A DNA stretch of 7,132 nt from Thermococci archaeon. Lineage in GTDB: Archaea; Methanobacteriota_B; Thermococci; Methanofastidiosales; B48-G16. Location of the stretch: assembly GCA_030668905.1 (NCBI GenBank), contig DAOVEQ010000055.1, positions 1-7,132 of the forward strand, written 5' to 3'. The notes under the pieces are model-generated. The model searched no databases. It worked only from the letters and a program-made list of their open reading frames with translations, and was not told where the DNA came from. Both the position numbers and the translations under genes were made by a program. Below, piece by piece: positions 1 through 5,192 of the stretch; the stretch's first letter is position 1; each line of letters starts with the position of its first letter.

Positions 1-141
1 GGAAAAGGCAGTGATGCACATAAAGCGTCCGTCGTCGGCGATACGGTAGGAGATCCTTTCAAAGATACATCAGGACCATCTTTAAACATTCTTATAAAAC
101 TGATGTCTATAGTGGCGATCATTTTCGCGCCGCTATTTTAA
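1..141 (+). CDS. hppA: Membrane-bound pyrophosphatase, C-terminal end (partial)
   Basis: The frame is open from the left edge to TAA at 139-141 and gives the last 46 residues of a membrane pyrophosphatase. This family hydrolyses cytoplasmic pyrophosphate and uses the energy to pump H+ or Na+ across the membrane. The visible part contains the conserved GSDAHKA segment and the [11 protein letters not shown] motif, whose aspartates and lysines belong to the Mg-pyrophosphate site. A last hydrophobic helix (about residues 28-46, ending IIFAPLF) closes the protein, as is usual for the family. The rest of the enzyme, including the residues that decide K+ dependence and ion choice, lies outside the window, so the pumped ion cannot be named. 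A T-rich tract follows the stop at once, so the gene is probably the end of its transcript. It converges on the HEAT-repeat gene 19 bp away. Confidence 0.93.
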   Translation, partial: GKGSDAHKASVVGDTVGDPFKDTSGPSLNILIKLMSIVAIIFAPLF

Positions 142-160
142 ATTTTTCTTTTTTTTATTT
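142..160 (+). terminator. T-rich terminator after the pyrophosphatase gene
   Basis: A nearly pure T tract (T5 C T8 A T3) begins directly after the pyrophosphatase stop and fills the gap to the convergent HEAT gene. Archaeal RNA polymerase stops at U-rich tracts without needing a hairpin, and no hairpin is evident here. Read on the minus strand it is A-rich, so it should not stop transcripts of the HEAT gene. Confidence 0.6.
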
Positions 161-577
161 TCAGCCTTTCTTAGCTCTAATACTCTCCAAAGCAGTTTTC
201 ACAGCTCTCTGAACAAACGAGTTTTCGTCATCCAATGCTTGGGTTAGGGGTTCTATAACTCTTACATCTCCTATTTCCTCGAGAGCCTTTGCCGCTTCTC
301 CCCGAACATGCCAATCTTCATCCTTCAAGGCTTGAATTAGTGGCTCTACTGCGTTTGAGTCACCTATCATACCAAGAGCCCTTGTTACTTCTCGTCGGGT
401 ATCTTTGTCTCCGTTCTCCAAGGCATGAGTGAGTGATTCTACCGCAGATTCTCCTATATCTCTAAGAGCCTCTATTGCTTTCCATCGAACATGCTCGTCC
501 TTCAAGGCTTTTATCAGCCCTTTAACATCTCTCTTTGCTCGAAGTTTTTCGATATCAGGATCTCTAAAAATTCCCAT
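161..577 (-). CDS. Small HEAT-repeat (PBS-lyase-type) protein
   Basis: This 138-residue soluble protein consists almost wholly of four HEAT-like repeats of about 30 residues (roughly 16-43, 45-73, 75-104 and 106-135). Each has the pattern L(I/T)xALxxxxxxVRxxAxxAL followed by IG(D/E). The short N-terminus MGIFRDPDIEKLRAKRD is basic and probably forms a capping helix. Such all-helical arrays act as protein-binding scaffolds; no catalytic residues are visible, and the partner cannot be inferred. Repeat 1 is two residues shorter than the others at the turn between its helices (ALKDEHVR against ALKDEDWHVR in repeat 3). The ATG at 577 is preceded by GGTAGGA as a ribosome binding site. The gene stands alone, convergent with the pyrophosphatase gene and divergent from the MFS gene. 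The family is clear, the function unknown. Confidence 0.87.
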   Translation of the reverse strand: MGIFRDPDIEKLRAKRDVKGLIKALKDEHVRWKAIEALRDIGESAVESLTHALENGDKDTRREVTRALGMIGDSNAVEPLIQALKDEDWHVRGEAAKALEEIGDVRVIEPLTQALDDENSFVQRAVKTALESIRAKKG

Positions 578-633
578 TTTTCCTACCTTTTAAAAGTCGT
601 GGTGACAAAATACGTGTATTGTTCCAAATTGGC

Positions 634-650
634 GTTATAAGTATATGCTT
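634..650 (-). promoter_or_regulatory. Probable TATA box of the HEAT-repeat gene
   Basis: Read on the minus strand, this segment gives GCATATACTTATAACGC, an A/T-only core of archaeal TATA type. A start about 25 nt downstream would leave a leader of roughly 40 nt carrying the GGTAGGA ribosome binding site before the ATG at 577. A second A/T-rich segment about 15 bp further upstream is a weaker alternative. Confidence 0.35.
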
Positions 651-720
651 CTATTATTTTTAAACTTTTGCATCAATGCATGTATTGAGAAAACGAAACG
701 AGGACAGGGAGGCTGAGGAC

Positions 721-744
721 ATGAAAAATTCATTTTCCAGATAA
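721..744 (+). CDS. Seven-codon mini-ORF with a good ribosome binding site
   Basis: GGGAGG at 707-712 sits 8 nt before an ATG that opens a frame of only seven codons (MKNSFSR) ending in TAA. The spacing is right for initiation, but no clear TATA box lies upstream, and the peptide resembles nothing I know. It could be a chance match, a leader for an alternative longer MFS transcript, or the start of an eroded gene. Confidence 0.12.
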   Translation: MKNSFSR

Positions 745-798
745 GTGTATAATTAAGTAAACTTATAGTACAATTTTATATTTTTGAAGTATTCAACA

Positions 799-814
799 GT
801 AAACTTTATAAAGG
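799..814 (+). promoter_or_regulatory. BRE/TATA promoter of the MFS gene
   Basis: GTAAACTTTATAAAGG is a good archaeal core promoter: A-rich BRE-like bases followed by CTTTATAAA, centred near 808. Transcription should begin around 832-836, leaving a leader of about 43 nt before the MFS start at 878. The 5' part of the box repeats the 8-mer found at 756-763, so a regulator binding both copies could overlap TATA-binding protein. Confidence 0.6.
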
Positions 815-833
815 AGTTGTGATAATTAATGGT

Positions 834-881
834 ATGAAGGAAAGCCCCTGTAACCTGCACAAAAAGGAGGATAGAGAATGA
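834..881 (+). CDS. Possible 15-residue leader peptide of the MFS gene
   Basis: An ATG located at the predicted transcription start opens a 15-codon frame (MKESPCNLHKKEDRE). Its TGA stop at 879-881 overlaps the MFS start codon as ATGA. The strong Shine-Dalgarno site of the MFS gene (AAGGAGG, 864-870) lies inside this frame. If the mRNA begins at or near 834 the frame could be read without a leader, and its translation would then occupy the MFS ribosome binding site or couple to the MFS start. The placement is suggestive, but the peptide has no recognisable homology and may be a chance frame. Confidence 0.22.
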   Translation: MKESPCNLHKKEDRE

Positions 882-2164
882 AAGACAGGAGAAACTTTTT
901 GCTATATGCAATGGGAAGACTAGTTTCATTAATGGGCACTGGAGTACAGGACGTTGCGTTGCCATTGTTTATTCTCGACCTGACTGGCTCGGGGACAATC
1001 ATGGGAACGTTCATGATCATCACAATGGCACCCAGGCTCATTCTCTATCCTATTGCAGGAGTGGTGGGAGATAGAGTGAATAGAAAGTGGATAATGGTAT
1101 GGACGGATTTTGGAAGGGGAGCAGTAATTTTAATTTTGGCATTACTGGCGACGAGGGATCTTATTACAATTCCTCTATTATTTGGCGCCCAGTTTGTGGT
1201 TTCGCTTATGAGTGCACTCTTTGGTCCTGCAACGATGGCAATGTTGCCGGATATCGTCGAAGAAGAGGATCTTACCAGAGCAAACTCTACTATGGGGGCT
1301 ATTAACAGTATCTCATACATTATCGGCCTTGCATTGGGAGGAATAATATATGGATTAGGTGGAATAAGAGTAGCTTTCTTGATAAACGGTGTTTCATTTA
1401 TCGGCTCGGGAGTGAGTGAACTTTTCATTAAGTATCATCAGAAAACGAAAAAACTCGGGAAGATACATGAAGTTATAGAGGATTTGAAGGAAGGTATCTA
1501 CTTTATAAAAGTTCACAGAGGTCTTTTAGTTCTCATGATTTTTGCATTAGTAATAAATTTTCTCTTCAATCCCCTTTTTGCTGTTCTTCTTCCATACGTC
1601 TCGAGAATTGTGATAAAATTTTCTTCGGAGCAGTATGGGATGCTTCAAACTTCGTTCATGGCTGGAATATTGATTGGAAATATTATAATCGGTACTTTAT
1701 TAGCAAAAAGCAAAGTAGAAAAAATGCTAAACAGAGGATTACTTGCTCAGATGGGATTCGCGTTCGTCTTTGTAGCCTTGATCTTCCCACAAATTGTTGG
1801 AAGATTAGGTTATGCCAGCTGGACTCTGTTTTTTGCGTTATCTCTTACTTTTGTTTTTATGGGAGTGTTCAATGCCTTTGTTAATACTCCAATAATGGTC
1901 GAACTCCAGAAACTTACACCAACAGAGTTCAGGGCAAGGATATTTTCAGTTATAGAAGTTGCTGCTCAGGGAATTGTTCCGATAGGTTTTGGTATAATGG
2001 GCATTTTATTAGATCTGGTCCCTGCATATATAATTGCTCTTACAGTGGTAACAATTTTACTCCTTGTGATATTAGTCTTCGTTTTCAAATACTCCAAAGA
2101 GGTTACAGAAGGATTTGAAAACAAGAATGCAAATAGCTTATCTTCCCAGAGTATTGATTCTTAA
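878..2164 (+). CDS. Major facilitator superfamily exporter (MFS_3-like)
   Basis: This 428-residue protein has about twelve hydrophobic segments (near 8-30, 40-62, 72-92, 97-119, 138-160, 163-182, 216-240, 255-275, 287-305, 314-337, 356-380, 384-403) and a basic central loop at about 183-213, the usual two-bundle MFS layout. The MFS loop 2-3 signature is clear at residues 61-70 (GVVGDRVNRK). The order of conserved segments resembles the proton-driven drug-efflux branch (MFS_3, macrolide-efflux-like), which is commonest in Firmicutes; the substrate cannot be predicted. The start at 878 has an excellent AAGGAGG 7 nt upstream. The polar C-terminal tail (about 405-428) is cytoplasmic. The gene has its own promoter, and a new promoter follows before the next gene, so it is probably monocistronic. 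Its bacterial look suggests acquisition by transfer, but base composition does not stand out by eye. Confidence 0.9.
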   Translation: MKDRRNFLLYAMGRLVSLMGTGVQDVALPLFILDLTGSGTIMGTFMIITMAPRLILYPIAGVVGDRVNRKWIMVWTDFGRGAVILILALLATRDLITIPLLFGAQFVVSLMSALFGPATMAMLPDIVEEEDLTRANSTMGAINSISYIIGLALGGIIYGLGGIRVAFLINGVSFIGSGVSELFIKYHQKTKKLGKIHEVIEDLKEGIYFIKVHRGLLVLMIFALVINFLFNPLFAVLLPYVSRIVIKFSSEQYGMLQTSFMAGILIGNIIIGTLLAKSKVEKMLNRGLLAQMGFAFVFVALIFPQIVGRLGYASWTLFFALSLTFVFMGVFNAFVNTPIMVELQKLTPTEFRARIFSVIEVAAQGIVPIGFGIMGILLDLVPAYIIALTVVTILLLVILVFVFKYSKEVTEGFENKNANSLSSQSIDS

Positions 2165-2205
2165 AGAGGAATTTAAACCATCCAATCACGACTTAGTAGA
2201 ACAAA

Positions 2206-2220
2206 ACAAATTTAAAATAT
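2206..2220 (+). promoter_or_regulatory. Probable promoter of the YhfC-like/lipoprotein operon
   Basis: ACAAATTTAAAATAT reads as A-rich BRE bases followed by a TATA-like core centred near 2215. A start about 24-26 nt downstream (2239-2241) leaves a leader of roughly 25 nt containing the AGGAGA ribosome binding site (2253-2258). CATATAAAG at 2226-2234 is an alternative TATA, but it would place the start within or after the ribosome binding site. Confidence 0.42.
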
Positions 2221-2238
2221 CTCTGCATATAAAGAAAA

Positions 2239-2271
2239 ATGAAAGGAAAAATAGGAGATACAAATGACTAG
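2239..2271 (+). CDS. Possible 10-residue leader frame before the YhfC-like gene
   Basis: An ATG about 24 nt after the TATA centre opens a frame MKGKIGDTND. Its TAG (2269-2271) lies just inside the YhfC-like coding region, overlapping the true start in another frame and covering its ribosome binding site. I list it because the same arrangement recurs before the MFS gene and rpo7. Taken alone it could easily be chance. Confidence 0.13.
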   Translation: MKGKIGDTND

Positions 2272-2953
2272 TCCTTATCTTTTATTTGCCGGTATAGGAA
2301 TGATGCTTGTAGGTATCCTTCCGGTAATCTACTGGAGAAAAGATGTGAAATTGAAATATTTCTTATTCGGAGCCTTAACGTGGGCTGCAGCCATAGCAGT
2401 GAAAGTTTTAATGGATCTTACGCCTTTGAACGATTTTTTAATGAGAAAATTTACCATATCTACTTTTATTATAATTTTTGGGATATATGTAGGTCTGAGA
2501 ACTGGAATCCTTGAGAACGGTTTTACATATGTAGTTTCAAAGAAAATTGAGATGAACTTCAAAGATGCCGTAGGATTCGGGATAGGTTTCGGTGGATGTG
2601 AGGCTCTCATTTTGGGGATCTTCTCTTTTGTCAGTGTTCTAAATCTTATTCTTACGAAAGCTTCCACATACGAAGATCCGGGTATACTCTTTGCTCCCAT
2701 AATCGAAAGATTATTTGTTTTATTCGGCCATATATTTTCCTGTGTTCTCGTCGTATACTCGGTAAAAACTAAAAAAATTAGATATTTCCTTTATTCCATA
2801 ATATATAAGAGTATTATAGACGGGATTATTCCATGGATGCAGCACAACATCCCTCAAACAGCAAAAGGGGTATATATGATGGAGATACCTGTTGTAATAT
2901 TCGGGATAATAGGGCTCATCGGAATAATAAAATTAAAAGAGGTGATGGAATGA
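2264..2953 (+). CDS. YhfC-like intramembrane metalloprotease-family protein (possibly inactive)
   Basis: This 229-residue, roughly seven-helix membrane protein has the outline of the YhfC family (DUF2324), distant relatives of the PrsW/CPBP intramembrane metalloproteases. Landmarks are AGIFEE-like GILENGFT (residues 81-88), GIGFGGCEALILG (106-118), IIERLFVLFGHIFSCVLV (146-163) and YKSIIDG (181-187). E84, E113, E148-R149, H156 and D186 are kept. As I remember the bacterial family, it has EExxR, HGGxEA and HxxxD at three of these places. Here these are E84-N85 with T88, F109 and K182, so metal binding may be altered or lost. The start at 2264 has AGGAGA 5 nt upstream. The stop overlaps the start of the lipoprotein gene (ATGA), so the two are translationally coupled and probably act together at the membrane. 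An ordinary membrane protein of unknown function remains possible. Confidence 0.66.
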   Translation: MTSPYLLFAGIGMMLVGILPVIYWRKDVKLKYFLFGALTWAAAIAVKVLMDLTPLNDFLMRKFTISTFIIIFGIYVGLRTGILENGFTYVVSKKIEMNFKDAVGFGIGFGGCEALILGIFSFVSVLNLILTKASTYEDPGILFAPIIERLFVLFGHIFSCVLVVYSVKTKKIRYFLYSIIYKSIIDGIIPWMQHNIPQTAKGVYMMEIPVVIFGIIGLIGIIKLKEVME

Positions 2954-3630
2954 GAAAAATTTTGGTATTGCTAGTGATATCTATTGTTTTTTCCGGATGC
3001 ATATCGGAGGAAGAAGAAACAAAAACAAAAGAGCTTGACCTGGAAATAGGAGAGGAATATACGTACGAGTTTTACTCAAACGGAAGTTACATAGGTTACA
3101 ATAAATACAAAGTTGTCGGAAAAGAAGGAGAGAACTACCTCATAGAGTCTGAGGTAAATATAAGCCAAGCAAATATAGATTTAAAAATAGATGCAAAATA
3201 TACGATCACAAAAGAATGCATGCCAGTGCATTACGAGTTTGTGGCTTATGTGAACAATGAAAAACAGACAGTTTCTTGTGAGTTTACAGAAAGAAACGTT
3301 CATGAAGCTGCAACAAAGGGAGATCAAAAATTTGAAAAGGATATAAAACTTGAAGAGGGCACGTATCTTCTCGATAATAATATGATCGGACAGTGGGCGC
3401 TCATGTTTAAGACGATGGAACTAAAAACTGGAGATAGTTACATCATACCAATGTTTGCAGCCCAGCCCATGAAAGCTCTGAAGATAGAGATGAAAGTCGA
3501 GAAAACGGAGGGACATGACTGTTACAAATTAGATTTTCCAGAGATAGGATACTTCATGTATATTTCTGAGGGCGAACTTATAAAAATGGAGACCAAAGAT
3601 AAAACATTGGTCATCATTTTGAAGAGGTAA
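2950..3630 (+). CDS. Lipoprotein of unknown function
   Basis: The protein has 226 residues. It begins with a short signal sequence, MRKILVLLVISIVFSGC, whose basic n-region and hydrophobic core end in a lipobox (F-S-G-C17). It should be cleaved before C17, lipid-anchored and displayed outside the cell. An acidic linker (EEEETKTKE) leads into a domain of about 190 residues rich in alternating beta-strand patterns (EYTYEFYSNGSYIGYNKYKV and similar stretches), resembling extracytoplasmic ligand-binding or chaperone-like beta barrels. I do not recognise the family. The frame is open upstream to 2833, but the start at 2950 is well supported: it has a strong GAGGTGAT site, overlaps the YhfC-like stop as ATGA, and places the signal peptide at the N-terminus. 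Coupling to a putative intramembrane protease makes it a candidate partner or substrate. Confidence 0.82.
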   Translation: MRKILVLLVISIVFSGCISEEEETKTKELDLEIGEEYTYEFYSNGSYIGYNKYKVVGKEGENYLIESEVNISQANIDLKIDAKYTITKECMPVHYEFVAYVNNEKQTVSCEFTERNVHEAATKGDQKFEKDIKLEEGTYLLDNNMIGQWALMFKTMELKTGDSYIIPMFAAQPMKALKIEMKVEKTEGHDCYKLDFPEIGYFMYISEGELIKMETKDKTLVIILKR

Positions 3631-3642
3631 ACCTTTTTAAAT
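3627..3642 (+). promoter_or_regulatory. BRE/TATA promoter of the rpo7 operon
   Basis: GTAAACCTTTTTAAAT matches a strong archaeal core promoter (A-rich BRE followed by CTTTTTAAA, centred near 3637). It overlaps the stop codon of the lipoprotein gene. Transcription should start near 3660-3663, giving an mRNA with a leader of only about 12-15 nt that still includes the GGAGG ribosome binding site at 3663-3667. Confidence 0.6.
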
Positions 3643-3660
3643 GTGAGAGTTGTGTAGACT

Positions 3661-3675
3661 ATGGAGGCTTTGTAA
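3661..3675 (+). CDS. Possible four-codon leader frame before rpo7
   Basis: ATG GAG GCT TTG TAA starts at the predicted transcription start and ends with TAATG, sharing one base with the rpo7 start codon. The ribosome binding site GGAGG of rpo7 overlaps its first two codons. It is far too short to judge on its own and is recorded only as part of the recurring leader arrangement. Confidence 0.1.
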   Translation: MEAL

Positions 3676-4226
3676 TGTACAAGCTCGTGAAGTTGGAAGA
3701 TATAGTGAGAATTCCTCCAGATAGATTCAGTGAGGATCAGAAAGAGGTAGTTCTCGATATTTTAAGAGAACAGTATGAAGGCAAATGGGACAAAGAGTTG
3801 GGAATGATGCTCTGTGTTCAGAATATTATAGAGATAGGAGAAGGAAGAGTGATCCATGGGGATGGTGCTTCTTATAATAATGTCATTTTTGATGTCCTTA
3901 CATTTTTGCCGAAACTCCATGAGATCATTGAGGGGCATGTTGTTGAAATTGTCGAGTTTGGAGTCTTTGTGAGGATAGGGCCTGTAGATGCGTTGAGCCA
4001 TGTTTCCCAGATCACAAATGATTATATAAGTTATGATAAAAAACAGCATACTCTCACAGGAAAGGAAACAAAACAGATAATAAAAGAGGGAGATTACGTA
4101 AGAGCAAGGATCGTTACTCTCGGCACAAAAGAAGAAGTCGTGAAGGTGGGACTGACGATGAGACAGCCTTATCTCGGTAAGTTTGAATGGATAAGCGAGG
4201 AGAAAAAGAAGGAGGAGAAGAAATGA
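3675..4226 (+). CDS. rpo7: DNA-directed RNA polymerase subunit Rpo7 (E', RpoE1)
   Basis: This 183-residue protein is the archaeal counterpart of eukaryotic Rpb7. With Rpo4 it forms the stalk of RNA polymerase, helps open promoters and binds emerging RNA. The N-terminal tip/RNP-like domain (about 1-80) includes the conserved GDGASYNNVIFDVLTFLP stretch. It is followed by an S1 RNA-binding domain (about 82-165) with EGHVVEIVEFGVFVRIGP, HVSQI and the family's terminal signature VGLTMRQPYLGKFEW. A charged lysine/glutamate tail of about ten residues closes the protein. Length is normal for the family. The start at 3675 has GGAGG 7 nt upstream and its own promoter. It is the first gene of a five-gene operon, and its stop overlaps the spt4 start (ATGA). 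Confidence 0.97.
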   Translation: MYKLVKLEDIVRIPPDRFSEDQKEVVLDILREQYEGKWDKELGMMLCVQNIIEIGEGRVIHGDGASYNNVIFDVLTFLPKLHEIIEGHVVEIVEFGVFVRIGPVDALSHVSQITNDYISYDKKQHTLTGKETKQIIKEGDYVRARIVTLGTKEEVVKVGLTMRQPYLGKFEWISEEKKKEEKK

Positions 4227-4408
4227 AAGCATGCAAAGATTGTGGCATGGTCGTGAGTTCAAAAACAGAGATCTGTCCAAACTGCAAGACCTCCCGTCTC
4301 TCTGATGAATGGCATGGTCTCGTTGTTATAATAAAACCTAAAAAATCTATCATAGCAGAAAAGCTCATGATAAAAACACGAGGGAAGTACGCACTTAAGG
4401 TAAGATAA
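4223..4408 (+). CDS. spt4: Transcription elongation factor Spt4 (RpoE2)
   Basis: This 61-residue protein binds Spt5 (NusG homologue), and the pair clamps RNA polymerase to improve elongation. A four-cysteine zinc finger is evident (C4, C7, C18, C21), followed by the family segment LSDEWHGLVVIIKPKKSIIA and the closing GKYALKVR. The frame is open upstream to 4187, but the start at 4223 fits best: it follows GGAGGAG (4211-4217), overlaps the rpo7 stop as ATGA, and puts the first cysteine at position 4 as in homologues. The rpo7-spt4 order is conserved across archaea. Its stop shares one base with the next start (TAATG). Confidence 0.96.
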   Translation: MKACKDCGMVVSSKTEICPNCKTSRLSDEWHGLVVIIKPKKSIIAEKLMIKTRGKYALKVR

Positions 4409-4905
4409 TGCTGAAACTTACAAAAGAGACAAGAGATCTTTTTAAAACACATATAGGAAAAGTGATTAGAGGAGACATCCCGTATCCTTATATAGAATTT
4501 AAAAAATCTTATAAGAAAGAGTTTCTCATATCCATAGGGGATGTGGTAACAAAAAATTTAATCAAAATAGGGATAAATCCCGATGTTATCATCATAGATG
4601 GAAAAAGCATGAGAACAAAAAAAGAAGAGTTCATAATAGAGGGATATGAAGAGATAAAGGTAAAAAATCCTCCCGGTGTTATTGCAGATGAACTCTGGGA
4701 TGCAATAAAAAAAATGAGATCAAAACAAAAGATTTTTATAGAAGGTGAAGAAGACTTAGCATCATTGCCGGCTATCTTATTCGCACCTTTGGGCGCTCTG
4801 ATAGTTTATGGTATACCTGAAGAAGGTATAGAAGTAATAGAGGCAAATGAAAAGAATAAAAAAAGAGTTAATGAGGATATAAAAAAAATGGAAGTGGAAA
4901 AATGA
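4408..4905 (+). CDS. GTP-dependent dephospho-CoA kinase (DUF359 family)
   Basis: This 165-residue enzyme belongs to the archaeal DUF359 family, shown in Thermococcus to phosphorylate dephospho-CoA with GTP as the last step of coenzyme A synthesis. It is unrelated to bacterial CoaE. Conserved elements appear in order: the RGDIPYPY region (21-28), SIGDVVTKNL (42-51), PDVIIIDGK (58-66), KNPPG (86-90), EGEEDLASLP (112-121) and APLGALIVYGIPEEG (126-140). The acidic residues D45, D64, E114-E115 and D116 are the sort used for nucleotide and metal binding in this family. The C-terminal 20 residues are highly charged. Start 4408 shares a base with the spt4 stop and has a modest AAGGT site. The gene is embedded in the transcription/ribosome operon, an arrangement common in euryarchaea. 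Confidence 0.93.
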   Translation: MLKLTKETRDLFKTHIGKVIRGDIPYPYIEFKKSYKKEFLISIGDVVTKNLIKIGINPDVIIIDGKSMRTKKEEFIIEGYEEIKVKNPPGVIADELWDAIKKMRSKQKIFIEGEEDLASLPAILFAPLGALIVYGIPEEGIEVIEANEKNKKRVNEDIKKMEVEK

Positions 4906-5192
4906 AGATAGAAATACAGGAAGAAAAGGAAAATCTCCTGCTGGAAAGAAAAGAGGTATACTTTAAGGTTATTCCAGAAACTGGCAGTGAAAAATATGAG
5001 GATGTGAGGGAAAGGATAGTTGCCATGCTGGATCTCGATAAGAATACATTTGTAATACAGTATATGAAACCTCAGTTTGGAAAAAAAGAGTACAGAGGAT
5101 TTTTGAAGATATACAAAGACGAAAAAAACATGAGATCTATTGAAGAAAATTATGTACTCAAAAGAAATGGCTTGATGGGTGAAGAGCAATGA
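4902..5192 (+). CDS. rps24e: 30S ribosomal protein S24e (eS24)
   Basis: This 96-residue small-subunit protein is shared by archaea and eukaryotes. Recognition rests on the N-terminal [15 protein letters not shown] (consensus NPLLxRKEVxF), the central valine/isoleucine strand [17 protein letters not shown], the LKIYKDEK strand and the C-terminal [11 protein letters not shown] (consensus IExxYxxxRN). The usual TP motif in the loop after the first strands is replaced by SEKYEDV, so this copy is rather divergent while keeping all structural elements. Start 4902 overlaps the kinase stop as ATGA; the ribosome binding site is weak, so translation probably relies on coupling. Its own stop overlaps the rps27ae start, again as ATGA. 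Confidence 0.94.
   Translation: MKIEIQEEKENLLLERKEVYFKVIPETGSEKYEDVRERIVAMLDLDKNTFVIQYMKPQFGKKEYRGFLKIYKDEKNMRSIEENYVLKRNGLMGEEQ

Larger units (their letters stand above)
578..877. other. Divergent intergenic region between HEAT and MFS genes
   Basis: This stretch of 300 bases holds no convincing gene. On the minus strand it carries the likely promoter of the HEAT gene. On the plus strand it carries a TATA box and leader for the MFS gene. It also contains the 8-mer AGTAAACT twice (756-763 and 798-805, 42 bp apart), the second copy running into the MFS TATA box. An ATAAGT/ACTTAT inverted pair spans 741-766, and a 7-codon frame at 721-744 has a good ribosome binding site. I see no tRNA and no structured RNA here. 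Confidence 0.5.

Noticed and set aside
578..877. tRNA, riboswitch or other structured RNA in the divergent intergenic region
   Set aside because: I found no cloverleaf, no long stem and no known riboswitch core; only short A/T-rich inverted matches are present.
1045..1428. Minus-strand frame inside the MFS gene
   Set aside because: It is a reverse shadow of hydrophobic codons with no ribosome site; the MFS protein fully explains the region.
2833..2949. Upstream extension of the lipoprotein frame by 39 codons
   Set aside because: It would bury the signal peptide inside the protein and lies wholly within the YhfC-like gene; ATG 2950 has a strong ribosome site and ATGA coupling.
4187..4222. 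Upstream extension of spt4 by 12 residues
   Set aside because: It is the antiphase reading of the lysine-rich tail of rpo7; ATG 4223 with GGAGGAG upstream gives the normal Spt4 N-terminus.
3762..4452. Long minus-strand frames opposite rpo7, spt4 and the kinase
   Set aside because: They are antisense to well-identified genes, show low-complexity composition typical of reversed lysine/glutamate codons and have no family features.
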